The notes under the pieces: generated by a model
What the model was told of the DNA's origin: nothing
The model's database searches: none
The model's input: the letters and a program-made list of their open reading frames with translations, nothing else
Shown here: piece by piece, positions 1 to 10,400 of the stretch
Layout: each line of letters begins with the position of its first letter
How positions within the stretch are numbered: the stretch's first letter is position 1
Translations under genes and position numbers: made by a program
From: a virus
DNA length: 42,731 nt
Reading direction: 5' to 3' (one strand)
IMG/VR virus record: IMGVR_UViG_3300031658_000024
Location: 1-42,731 of that record

Positions 1-1
1 C

Positions 2-811
2 AGAAATTGGAGTAATGGCAACATGGTGTTGCCATTAAGCCGAGACTTTGTAAGGAAATTTAATAAAGAAGATGAAGAAGAAATCTTATATAGAACCCTG
101 CAGATCATGCTCTATGCGTCCAATGTGCACAGCCTTGGGTTTTTTCAAAGCAATCTGTTTAAATTTGGCTTCTTCATATTTCAGATAATTACAGCATTTA
201 TACCTATGGTAGGATTTGCGAATGCATATTTAAGTGCTGTTGCCACTGAAGGATTTAAAGCAGCAACATGGGCGGCACTTGTAAAAGGGTTTGAGAAATT
301 AGGGGAACTACTTGTTCTGACTATTAAAGTTGGTGTAGTCTCATTTATGGCAATAGAGATATTTGGTATGGATGTTGGTCTTGTAATGTATGCAGCTATA
401 ACAGTAATAGCTGGATATGCATTAATAAGTGAAACAGCTGTTCTAGGGTTAACTGCAGTAGAACTAGCAACTGCTGCCCATGCAGTAGATCTAGCAGTTA
501 ATCTTCATATTACTAAAAATTATATGGAACTTTCAGATGATATCAAAGATTACGATAAGTCTTTAAAAGAAAAACAAGACGCAATGAAGGATGAAGTAGA
601 TGGGTTAGGTGTTGATTATACTCTAAGTAGTATATCAATTATCCGGGCGCCTCAAAAGAACGAAGCTAACGAAACAGTAGCAGGATTCTACAATAGGACT
701 ATACTTACTAAGAATGTAGGTGTATTGTCTCTGTTAGCTGTACAAACAGCGGTATCAGGTAAACTTGAATTACCTTTACCAGATTATAATCTAGGAACGA
801 GGTACGCATAA
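2..811 (+). CDS. Membrane-rich internal virion protein, 5' partial (N4 gp54-position)
   Basis: The frame is open to the left edge, so the gene probably begins upstream; the first in-frame ATG is at base 23. After a charged start, the protein has several hydrophobic stretches (about residues 45-65, 95-145 and 150-160 counted from base 23), then a polar tail with a lysine-rich segment. It lies directly before a T7 gp14-like gene and the giant polymerase gene. In N4 this position is held by gp54, a virion protein thought to help carry the polymerase into the cell. No catalytic motif is visible. A role as an ejected, membrane-active virion protein is inferred from position and hydrophobicity. Confidence 0.7.
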   Translation, partial: RNWSNGNMVLPLSRDFVRKFNKEDEEEILYRTLQIMLYASNVHSLGFFQSNLFKFGFFIFQIITAFIPMVGFANAYLSAVATEGFKAATWAALVKGFEKLGELLVLTIKVGVVSFMAIEIFGMDVGLVMYAAITVIAGYALISETAVLGLTAVELATAAHAVDLAVNLHITKNYMELSDDIKDYDKSLKEKQDAMKDEVDGLGVDYTLSSISIIRAPQKNEANETVAGFYNRTILTKNVGVLSLLAVQTAVSGKLELPLPDYNLGTRYA

Positions 812-1404
812 TGGCATTCGGTGATAATACGAGCATTGCATCAGACTTTGCAGGGGGCACGGACACAAAGGGACTATTTAAGAGATACGCTGAAATTAAT
901 AAAAATCCCGGAGACAGGTCATTTGCGTCTAGAATTATTAATCCTGATGGAATTCCAGGTAATGGTGATATATTCAGTACAAACCCTTTTGGGAAGTCTG
1001 GTTTATTTGGAGAAGAGGGGTTTTTCTCAGCAGGGAACCTAGGGAAATATGGTGATTTAGCAAAAGGCGCTGCAGGATTGTTTAATGCTTATAATGCAAA
1101 TAGACAATTTGGGTTGGATAAACAAAAGCAAGCTTTTTTCCAAGAAGCTACTACTAACCAACTTAATAATAATGTACTGCAAGCTAATAAAGATGACGGC
1201 AACAAGCTTGCCTTTAATCTCAATAGAGAGGCTGCTAATATAGCTGACGGCTATGTACCGCCACCGAATCAGTATCAAGGGGCGTATAATGCTACAGGAT
1301 TCCAAACGCTTGGAAATACGCCTAAAGATGAAAGTCTTTACGGCCCTTCCTCTGGACTAGGAAGTGTAACGCAAAAAGAGTACCCACGAAGAGCTCTTAC
1401 ATAA
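811..1404 (+). CDS. Internal virion protein, T7 gp14-like (N4 gp52-position)
   Basis: The start ATG overlaps the previous stop by one base (TAATG), so translation is probably coupled. The 197-residue product matches T7 gp14 in length (196) and style: a glycine/phenylalanine-rich first half, then a helical segment at about residues 88-145 rich in N, Q, A and K (contains NAYNANRQFGLDKQKQ), then a proline-rich end. Such proteins are ejected from podovirus heads and help build the channel through the envelope. It precedes a 990-residue and a 3,853-residue gene, as T7 gp14 precedes gp15 and gp16. Function is inferred from composition and order. Confidence 0.7.
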   Translation: MAFGDNTSIASDFAGGTDTKGLFKRYAEINKNPGDRSFASRIINPDGIPGNGDIFSTNPFGKSGLFGEEGFFSAGNLGKYGDLAKGAAGLFNAYNANRQFGLDKQKQAFFQEATTNQLNNNVLQANKDDGNKLAFNLNREAANIADGYVPPPNQYQGAYNATGFQTLGNTPKDESLYGPSSGLGSVTQKEYPRRALT

Positions 1405-1448
1405 TTTAATAGACAATAAAACTACTAACTAATATCTAGGAACATATC

Positions 1449-4421
1449 ATGGCATTTAAACCTATCTCGATTGCACAGCCTGCTAATAGCTTGCGTAGCT
1501 CTAATGCTTTAAGCGAAGCAGTGACGGCTGCAGGACAAACTTTTAGTGAGCTGGGGAATAAATACCAAGGCTTTAGAGATACTGATAATCTATCAAACTT
1601 CAAGCAGGAGTTTCAGGGCTTAACTCCAGAAGAAGTAGACGCAAAACTAGCTAACGGTACTGATTATCAAGATAAATTTAATTTACGTGATAGTGTGTAT
1701 AACACCGCTGCTAATGCATTGCCTGAAGAAGCTGTTACATACCAGGCTTTGCAGGAAAAAAATCAAAGCAACAATGTAATGAAAGACATTAATGGCCTAT
1801 TGCAAAAAGGCGAAAATAATGAGGCTATGGAGCTATGGGGCAATTTTGGTGGTAATGTACAGGCTAACGCCGCAAATGAAGGTTTCATTGATAAGCTAAC
1901 AGGGATGAGAACCGCTGCACAGACAGAGGATATCAAAGGGAAGCTTGGATACGTCAATCTTAAAGACTATCAGGCAAACATAGAAGCCAGTAACTCTGTT
2001 AATGCCGTGACAGCTCTTGACGCAAATATAGCAGAGAGCCCTGATTTAGCCGGCCTTGTAGAACTCAATGAAAATAATCGAGCTGTCCTAACATCAGAGG
2101 GTAAAAAATTACCTAAAGATCAACAGGAGATGTTACAGGGTGTACTAAAGAATATTGATAATGATATAACCGAAGCTGGGCAAGTTAATCCTCATTCACA
2201 AGTAGCAATGAGAAAACATTTAAAAGAGCAAGTAGAGGCAGCCAATCCACAGCTGACCCCCAGTGAAGTCGAGACTCAAGTAAATGGCTTATTAGAAATT
2301 AATACGGCAGCTACTACCAACAGCACTAATGAACTCACAAAGATAGAAGATGATTTAAAAGTCTATGACAGGCTTCAATCAACAGATATTGCAGCTAAAA
2401 GAGCTAGTCTAGCTCTAGAGGTAAGTCTTAATCCTTCTGTATTGCCTGATTCTGCTGCAGCTAAACTAGCCAACGAAACTGCACTTGTAGAGTACATTGG
2501 GGGAGTAAGTTCCACTGATGGGCAGGCGGCAGCACAAGAGAAAACAGACGCGATGCTTTTAGCTGGTTGGACTGAGGGCGAAGTGATGCTTTTTCTAAAG
2601 AAAGCCTCAGACAAAGGAGATGATTCTTCGTTTGCGTGGAGACAAGACAAAGAAATAATATCAGGTAGAATGGATGATATTGCTGCTGAGTTTTTAAAAA
2701 GAAAAGTAAAGGAAAATGATCCTGCTGGCTTAAACCAAATAAAACAGTTTAATGAAGAAAACACTCGGAGTATCTCTGCAAAGCAACAAGCTCTGTCACT
2801 TCAAGAGGCCGCATCTGGACAAAAAAGAGATGACGAAGAATTTAGGTTACAGCAAAAATACATAACAGAGCGTGGTGGAGATGGTTTGGGTAGGGGCGCT
2901 TCGCCGTTTGCTAAACGCCAACGCAATGCTCGGTTTAAAGGAAAACCTAATCCAACGGAAGACGCAAAGTTTATAAAAGGGTCAGTACCACCTAAAGACA
3001 CACAGGTGGATGTTAGTGGCCCTTCTCTTGAAGAGATAGCGAAAAAGGAAGAAGCTAAGGCAGCTGCAACCATAGCCAAAGCCACCGCTGCAGCCTCTAA
3101 AGCAGCGAATTCTAACGACCCGGTGGTAGTAAAAGCTGCTGCTGATAGGACAACAGCTATAGAGCGTCAGTTAAAAAGTGAGGGGTACGCCCCAAGACAG
3201 ATGAGTGAAGAAGACGTAAAAGCTCTTCCTCGATATCAAGAGATAAATGCTGAGATGGAAGAGGCAGACACTGCTAAAAAAGCAGCGGCCTTAAAGAAAA
3301 CTACAGAAGCGGACGCCCCAGTTATTGCAAAAGAGCAAAATGTTGCAACTCAGATAGCTGCTTTTGTAAAAAAGAACCCAGCTGCAATGTTCAGTCCAAG
3401 ATATTCTAAAGAGGTAATGAAACCTTTAAGAGCTATGGTCGAAGACATAGGCCCAGGCTACATTAAAAGAAAGGTCAGAGAGCTATTGACTGGGAATCAG
3501 TCAATGGGTGTTATTGATATGCTGACTAGAGGCTCTGCCGCAGAAGACATGCTTTCTGCAGAAGACAGTCCATTCAAAGAAATTGCTAAAGACAAGGGAA
3601 CCATTAGTGCTATCAAATCATTTCTCAACACGGAAAGAAAAGCTGCTAAAAAGGCTCTAATACTGGCTGCTCCTCCTTTACTCAAAATTGGGAACGATGT
3701 ACCTACACGTTTACGTAGTCGGACAAATATCTTTGGTGGTGCTAATCTTGTGCCAGAGAATGAGCGCCTTACTAAAACAGCTCGTGCGGAATTAATAAAG
3801 AATAGAAAATTCCATAGAGAAAATCCTGTACCGACAACAAACGATACAGGGAGTAATACATTAGAGGCGGCGAGTAGCGCTGTCAAAGTGGCACAAGCCA
3901 CTGATATTACAATAGACAGCGCGGCTGCCCGATATCAAAGTGAGTATCATGGCAAAAAATATGCCAATGCTCTTGAGAAGGAGGCTGCAACACAGAAAAT
4001 ACGTGTCAATATGGCTGCCATCGATAGAAATGATGGGTCGATGAAGAACCAAGCTGAGATTACAAAGCTGGCTGTAGCGGCGGCTGATGCATTTCCCGGT
4101 GTTGACGCTAAACAAGTAGTAAGAACAGCTATGGCAGAGAGTGGTGGTAAAACGGGAGTTGTTGATCATGGAAATGATCAAACAATAGGGACTTTCGGAC
4201 TACAAATAGCCACTATTAAAGATCTTATTAATAATGACAACGGAGGTAAAATCTTTGGTGACAAATCTAAAAAGATTCTAGAGAGTGTTCCTATTAAGCT
4301 TGCGGACATCTTAAGTATGCCCCGTGATAAAATGACTGAATTTTTCATTGGCAATTTACAAATAGCTGCACTATTCTCAGCCGCAGTCTACGGAAGAAAA
4401 GTAACCAACCAGAAGGTATAA
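1449..4421 (+). CDS. Large internal virion protein with C-terminal lytic transglycosylase-like domain (N4 gp51-position)
   Basis: The 990-residue protein is mostly predicted helix, rich in A, K, E and N, without signal peptide or long membrane segments. Residues about 870-970 resemble an SLT/lysozyme-like fold: a helix leading to AMAESGG, with candidate catalytic Glu897, then GTFGLQIAT, equivalent to the GLMQ-type motif of lytic transglycosylases. Such a domain would cut peptidoglycan during DNA entry. In T7 the comparable enzyme is at the N-terminus of gp16; here it closes the protein just before the giant polymerase. The gene follows a 44-base gap and ends 7 bases before the next start. The domain call rests on motif spacing and is moderate. 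Confidence 0.75.
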   Translation: MAFKPISIAQPANSLRSSNALSEAVTAAGQTFSELGNKYQGFRDTDNLSNFKQEFQGLTPEEVDAKLANGTDYQDKFNLRDSVYNTAANALPEEAVTYQALQEKNQSNNVMKDINGLLQKGENNEAMELWGNFGGNVQANAANEGFIDKLTGMRTAAQTEDIKGKLGYVNLKDYQANIEASNSVNAVTALDANIAESPDLAGLVELNENNRAVLTSEGKKLPKDQQEMLQGVLKNIDNDITEAGQVNPHSQVAMRKHLKEQVEAANPQLTPSEVETQVNGLLEINTAATTNSTNELTKIEDDLKVYDRLQSTDIAAKRASLALEVSLNPSVLPDSAAAKLANETALVEYIGGVSSTDGQAAAQEKTDAMLLAGWTEGEVMLFLKKASDKGDDSSFAWRQDKEIISGRMDDIAAEFLKRKVKENDPAGLNQIKQFNEENTRSISAKQQALSLQEAASGQKRDDEEFRLQQKYITERGGDGLGRGASPFAKRQRNARFKGKPNPTEDAKFIKGSVPPKDTQVDVSGPSLEEIAKKEEAKAAATIAKATAAASKAANSNDPVVVKAAADRTTAIERQLKSEGYAPRQMSEEDVKALPRYQEINAEMEEADTAKKAAALKKTTEADAPVIAKEQNVATQIAAFVKKNPAAMFSPRYSKEVMKPLRAMVEDIGPGYIKRKVRELLTGNQSMGVIDMLTRGSAAEDMLSAEDSPFKEIAKDKGTISAIKSFLNTERKAAKKALILAAPPLLKIGNDVPTRLRSRTNIFGGANLVPENERLTKTARAELIKNRKFHRENPVPTTNDTGSNTLEAASSAVKVAQATDITIDSAAARYQSEYHGKKYANALEKEAATQKIRVNMAAIDRNDGSMKNQAEITKLAVAAADAFPGVDAKQVVRTAMAESGGKTGVVDHGNDQTIGTFGLQIATIKDLINNDNGGKIFGDKSKKILESVPIKLADILSMPRDKMTEFFIGNLQIAALFSAAVYGRKVTNQKV

Positions 4422-4428
4422 TCCACTG

Positions 4429-7400
4429 ATGCAAGATTTCAGCTCACAAGCTCGATTAAATGACGCTATACAACGTAATCAGCCAGAGGTGGGAAACGCT
4501 ACTTCTAAGCTGAATAGTGGTATTGCTCGCAATCAATCCAGCCTTAATGCAGCTATGGCTAAGATAACTGATGGCATAGCTAGAAACGCTCCTGACATTA
4601 ATCAAGCTACAGCCAAACTAAATAATGGCATAGCACGAAATCAGGCAGCAATAGGCGGCTTAATCCCTGCAACAAAGTCAGAAGAAAAAGCAGCACGACT
4701 GCCAGAACAGCGCCAAGTTAAAGCTGCAAGTCTAGGTGAACGTAGTGTGAGCAAGCAAGCAATGCTTACCAATAAGCAAGCAGCGCGGCCATTTCAGGCG
4801 CTGGCTCCAAGAGCCCTTGATTCAGACTCTCTTACAGGTAATAGCACAGTGGATCAGTTTGCCGATGTTCCATTAGGGCTTGCTAAGAATGCTGTAATGG
4901 GTGTTCGTATGATTACTGATGCTTTCGGCGCTAGTAATGAAACCTCTGATATGCTCCAAGGGTATGAAGAGGAAATTGGGAAATTAATGAGTGCGCAATA
5001 TAATAAAGATGCGCAAGAAATGGAACGTATACGCACAGAGGCTATAGGCAAAGGATCATGGGAAGGTGTTAAGGCGGGTATACATGCACTAAGTGTAGCT
5101 CCTATAGACACAATAATTGGTGCATTAGGTACTGCCGCTCCAGCGATTATTGCAGGTGCGGCTGTCACATTAGGCGCCCCAGTGGTAGGCCTTGGGGTTG
5201 CAGCAACTGCTACAGTGGGCTCTGCTGTAGCATTAGGCACAGGCGCCTTAATGGGGGCTGGTGTTACTAAAAGCGCAATATATGAAGCAACTGCAGACGC
5301 TTTTAAAGAACAAGGGGTTCCTAAAGAAGAAGCAGAAGCAATAGCTACAGAGGCCCAAGAATATGGAGGCGAAAATACTGACTCTATTCTTACAGGTGCA
5401 GCATTAGGTTATATTGCTACTAGATTTGGTATTGACCCAAAGCTTGTGAGTGGTGCTTCGAAACTTGTTGCTTCGAAACTTGCTGCTAAAGAGGCAGCAG
5501 AAAAAATAGCTAAAAAGATTGCTGAAGAAGGCACCAAAAAAGGTGCTTTAAAAAAACTAGCTAAAGATGCAGTAGAGGAGGGTATCCCAGAAGCATTTCA
5601 GGGAGGCCATGAAGTATTTGCAGGTAATCTGGCCAAGCAAAGAGAAGGCATTGATACGGACTTATCAGAAGGTGTGGCTTTTGGCGCAACTCTTGAAGGA
5701 TTTGCAGGGGGTGGTGTAGGTGTTGGCGGAGGAGGTATTGGGCTTACTGCAAGAACTGCTGTTGATGGAGTTAAAGGCACTATCAATGCAGGCAAGAAAA
5801 CAGTAAAGGGTGTTAAGAAAGCTAAAGCACAGATATTTGGGGAAGATAAATCTGGTAAAAAAGGCACATTCCAACAAATCAAAGAAGGTGTTATTGATAT
5901 TGCAAATACTGCTGCTGATTTTGTTGCAGAAGGCAAAGCCGCAGTTAAAGATGCTGTTAAAGTAGAAGCAGAAGTTAAGAGTGATAGATCTGTTGAAGAG
6001 GCTATTCAAGAAGATAATAAAGATCTCACAGCAAGAGAGAAGGTGGATGTCGCAACCCATAAGTCTGTAAGACCGGGCAAGGATGCTTCACCAGCAGAAG
6101 TACTAACCTTTAGAGACAATGCGATGAATGCATTGCTGCAGTATTATACAGAGTTAAAAGACAGCCGTGATGCACTGATCTCTGATCCTGATGCAGCAAC
6201 AGTGGATCCTGATCAAAAGAAGGCTTACAAGTTCCAAGAGGGAATGAATGTTATACTGGCTCGTATGAATGAGCTAGGCGCTGTTATTCAAGAAGAAGGG
6301 ACTGAGGCCACACAGTTTAATACAATTTTGGATTCGATTAAAGAGCACAAAGAAGTGCCAAGTGAAATTGCTTTAATGCTAGGTACTACAGGTGGGCAAG
6401 GACTTACTACTGAGGAATTAAAGAAAGCACAGTTAGAATTGCCTTTTGATGCTGACCAAACAGCTACAGTTGAGAATCAAATTGCTATAAATGACACAGT
6501 TTCAAAAGCATATAAGACTAACGCAGAAACCAATAAAGATAATAAAAGAGCAGAAGAAGTAAGCTTGGAGATTATTGATGGTTCAAGTAAGAATGCTGGC
6601 TTTAAAACATACCACCAAAGAATTGTAATTGGCGTAAAGACTGGTTCTCTGGTTGTAGCTAATAAAGCGTATGAAGGATTACAGTCCTTTGTAAAACTAC
6701 AGCAAACTAAGTTGGCTGCTTTTCAAGAAGTTAGTAATTTAGGTGATAAATTAGCAAATGACATCGGTAACAAAGCTGTAAGAAAACAGTATAATGCAGC
6801 TAAGGCAGCATTAAAAAAGAATCACAAATTTACTTTCTTGCACAAAGGAGGCCTTGTGAAAACTATGGCCTTGATCCAAGCAGAGGTTACTGCAGGGCAG
6901 GCTATAGCTAAACAAGCCAAACATATCCTAAAGACCGGAGCGAAGGTTGGCAGTACATCACAAAGCGGCGGAGCCGCTGTAGTGAATGATACAGTCCCAG
7001 CAGAGCTTCGGGAGTTAGTTGACGGACAAAAGAAAACTTTTGCTGCTCTAGGCAGCACAAAAGCCAAATTAAAGAAACTTCTTGCAAAAGCTGAAAAAGC
7101 GTTTGAAAAAGATAAGGAGTCTTTGGATAATAAAGTAAATGTTCTAGCCTTAAAAGAAATGCTGGGCATAATTAAAGTATCTGAAAAGTCTACAGATAAC
7201 GACACTGTTCCTCCAACAGCAAACCTAGAAACACAGTATAGTGATGCTGTGACAGTCTTACTTGCTCTCACTGCTGAGCAGAAGAAGCATATAGTAGATA
7301 AAGATGGATCTCGTATCCTAAAAGGGACTTGGGAAGGCATCTATGAATTTATAGAAGCACAAAGCAAGACTGACGTAAAACAAGAAGACAGTATGCAAAG

Positions 7401-10400
7401 CATTGTTGACTTTGTTAAAGATGACCTTCCTGGTTTACTAAAAAGCTTCCAGAAGTCCAAGGGTGACGAAGCAACAGTTATAAAAGAGGCTGATGCAGTC
7501 AACCCGCCGGTTGAACCGGGCGGGGAGACAAGCCCAGCCGTAGCTTTGAGAACTATGGTGAAGCTTAGAAGAGATATAACGAAGCTAGTACAAATAAAGA
7601 AAAAAACCCCAGAGCAACAAAGTGCGTTAAACGCAAACTTCGTAGAACACAGAGCTCGTTACAAGAGAGCAGAAAAGTATTTAAAGACTATTAAGATTAC
7701 TCCAATAATCCAAGGGCTAATGGACAAAATAACGGAGGCCTCAGACGCAAAGAAATCTGACTTTGCTTCGAAAAGTAATTTGATGGCTAGAATAGAGGGC
7801 GACACGCTATATCAAAAATGGCTTAAAGGTAATCCTACGCCCACTGTAAATAGCAAGAAAACTAACACCGAGAATAAATTTAAAAAGAAATATAAAGGCA
7901 AGCCTAAAAAAGAGCTAACATTGCTTGAAACACTAAAGAAGAAGTTCCAAGTAAAATCAGGGGTAGCTAAAAGAAAGCTTGCAGTAGCGAGCTTTAAATT
8001 ATCTGCTGCGAATATATATGTTGGTCGCGCACAAAACTCTATTCTTATGAAAATTATAGAAGGAGAGCTTGACTCAGGCAACAATGGGGTAGCATACGAT
8101 TCTGATGATGTAGTTTTTGTAGGCACAGATACAGGTAAGGGGGCCAACAGTCCTATTAGTAATGAGAAGTTTACTGGTGTATATAAAGAACTAGACCTAG
8201 CTATGGAAGCAGGCGCTAGTATCATAACTGATTGGAATGGTATCACTCCCGCAGAGATAGCGGTGGCAGCGATACTTACAAAGAATGGTTATACTGCAGA
8301 GCAAGTTGTAGACCCAACAACTGTTAAAGATAACCTTACTCCTATTAGCTACAGCAAGTGGACTAAGACAGAGGAGATTATTACTAACAAGCAAGAGTCT
8401 CTTAAAAATGAGAGTTTTAACTTAACTGAATCTATCTTGGAAGAGGGCGGTAAGGATTTTGACGTACCTGCTGATTCTCCTGTTAAAAGTAGAGGTACTG
8501 CTCTAGGCAATCTATTTAATAAGCGACCTAAGTCTGATACAAAGCTATTTTCAAATGTACTCCATACAGTTAGGAACTGGGCTACAAGAGTAGAAGGTAA
8601 TGTAGAGAAGCTTAATCCTCAGCTAAATAAAAAAGAGCTGAAAATGGTTGAGAACTTTTTAGAATTTAATAAAAAGATGACCGACATTTACACAATTGAA
8701 ACAGTGCAGGATGGTAAAACTGTACTTCCTTTGCTTGAGCCTTTTAAAGATGAGCAACAAAGAGAGTTCAAAAGAGGCAATGTAATACAATTGTTTTACA
8801 CAGAAAAGGCCGATAGCCTGATAGGAAAAGATAAGCCAAGTATTGATTTGATGGATCCAAATGTAATTACCCAATTAAATGCAGTGTTATACAGATGGAT
8901 GGGTACTTTTGGTAAGGGCACGCTCCGCAGTACTAAATCAGATGTACAACAAATATTCGGAATTAGAAAATCTAAACTCACTCCAACAGATGAAATGTAT
9001 GATTTAGTTGGTGAAGAGGGTACATCCTTTATTACGACAGCAGAAAATCTAGGTATGGATGCATTAGCATCTTTGGGTTTAAGCCCTAAAGAGAGTACAG
9101 GAGAAACCTTTGAAAGTAAAACTGCTCAAGCACTCGGAGCATTAATGTTAAACGCCGGGTTACAAAGTAACTTGTTAGAAATGAATAGTGTTGCTAGAAA
9201 GGATATCTCTGACCTAACAGCTAGGTTTAACAAGGCCATTGGTATTGATACTAATGATGAAACTTCGGATCTCACTCTTGCAGCTGTGCCTGACCCAAAA
9301 TTCGCAGGAATAGGGATAAGAAGATTTATACGTGTAGCCAGTCAATTTAAGAAAATAGGTGAGACAGAGGCGGACAGTGATACAGAAGTCGTAAGTAGTG
9401 CCGTGCAAGGGTATATTGACAACTATAAGCTTGGGTCGGACGCCTTTTCTAATCTGTTTGGGTTATCTAAATCCGCTAAAGCACCCTCACTTAAGCCACC
9501 ATTCATGCAGAATATCGCTCGAACATTAGGCAACAGCGGGTTGCCTGTTCCTAATTATATAAGAGAAATTCTTTATAAACACAGCCAACAAAAGCATCAG
9601 CTTAATGATACACATAGAGCCTTTATGAAGTTTCCCTTGAATATGCAATTTAGAATGCTTGGTGGTATAGAAAATCTAAGCAACTTACATGTTTCCCGTA
9701 GAATGGCTGTTAGAGCGCAAAATGAAGAGATTCGTAGATTCCTAGATGGAATGAATACATTTGTTACCACACTTGAGGAAAACCCAAATAAGCTCAATAC
9801 TGAGTTCTTTTTTACACACGATGTGTGGGTTAATGCTCGTGTGGGAATCAAAGAAACCATTATGAATCCTCAAGCTAACAAAGCTGCTAGAGCAATGGTG
9901 TCTGTGAGTGATGCAGAAACCGAAATGGATTTAACAAGCACAGCCGCCAAAGACGTTAGCAATGTACAAGTGTTTTTGTTAGGTATTGCAGAAGTGTTAG
10001 GGGTTAACACTAAGCAGAGCAATGATGCGGATGTGATTCAAGAGTTGCATGATGTAACTAAGAGTAAAGAGTTAAAAACAGCATTGGCTATATTAAAGGA
10101 TAACTACAGGAATCCAAATAGAGCAATGTCTATTAAGCAATTAGATGCTGTGTCAACCTCGATTACCAAACTAGGTAAAGGTGCTGCAGGGCTATCTGGA
10201 TTAGTTGCATATGCACAATATGAAGCAACCCAAGAAGATATAGCAGCTAAAGTGGCTAATGCGGGTAAATTTATAACCTCTCTTAGTATAGAGATAGATG
10301 GTAGAAATAATGGTGTTGCACATGCTAATATTCAATTAGGATATAATGAATCTGGCGAGACAGAAGGTGGGACACGCACTAAGGTAATGAATCAAACTGG

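Noticed and set aside
5665-6060. Minus-strand frame starting MGCDIHLL inside the giant polymerase gene
   Set aside because: Start resembles the MGCDIH family by chance; the rest does not, and it lies wholly within a convincing gene on the other strand.
7503-7524. GC-rich imperfect hairpin in the polymerase gene
   Set aside because: Encodes a Pro/Gly linker (PPVEPGG); the repeat follows from codon choice and has a bulge. No context for function.
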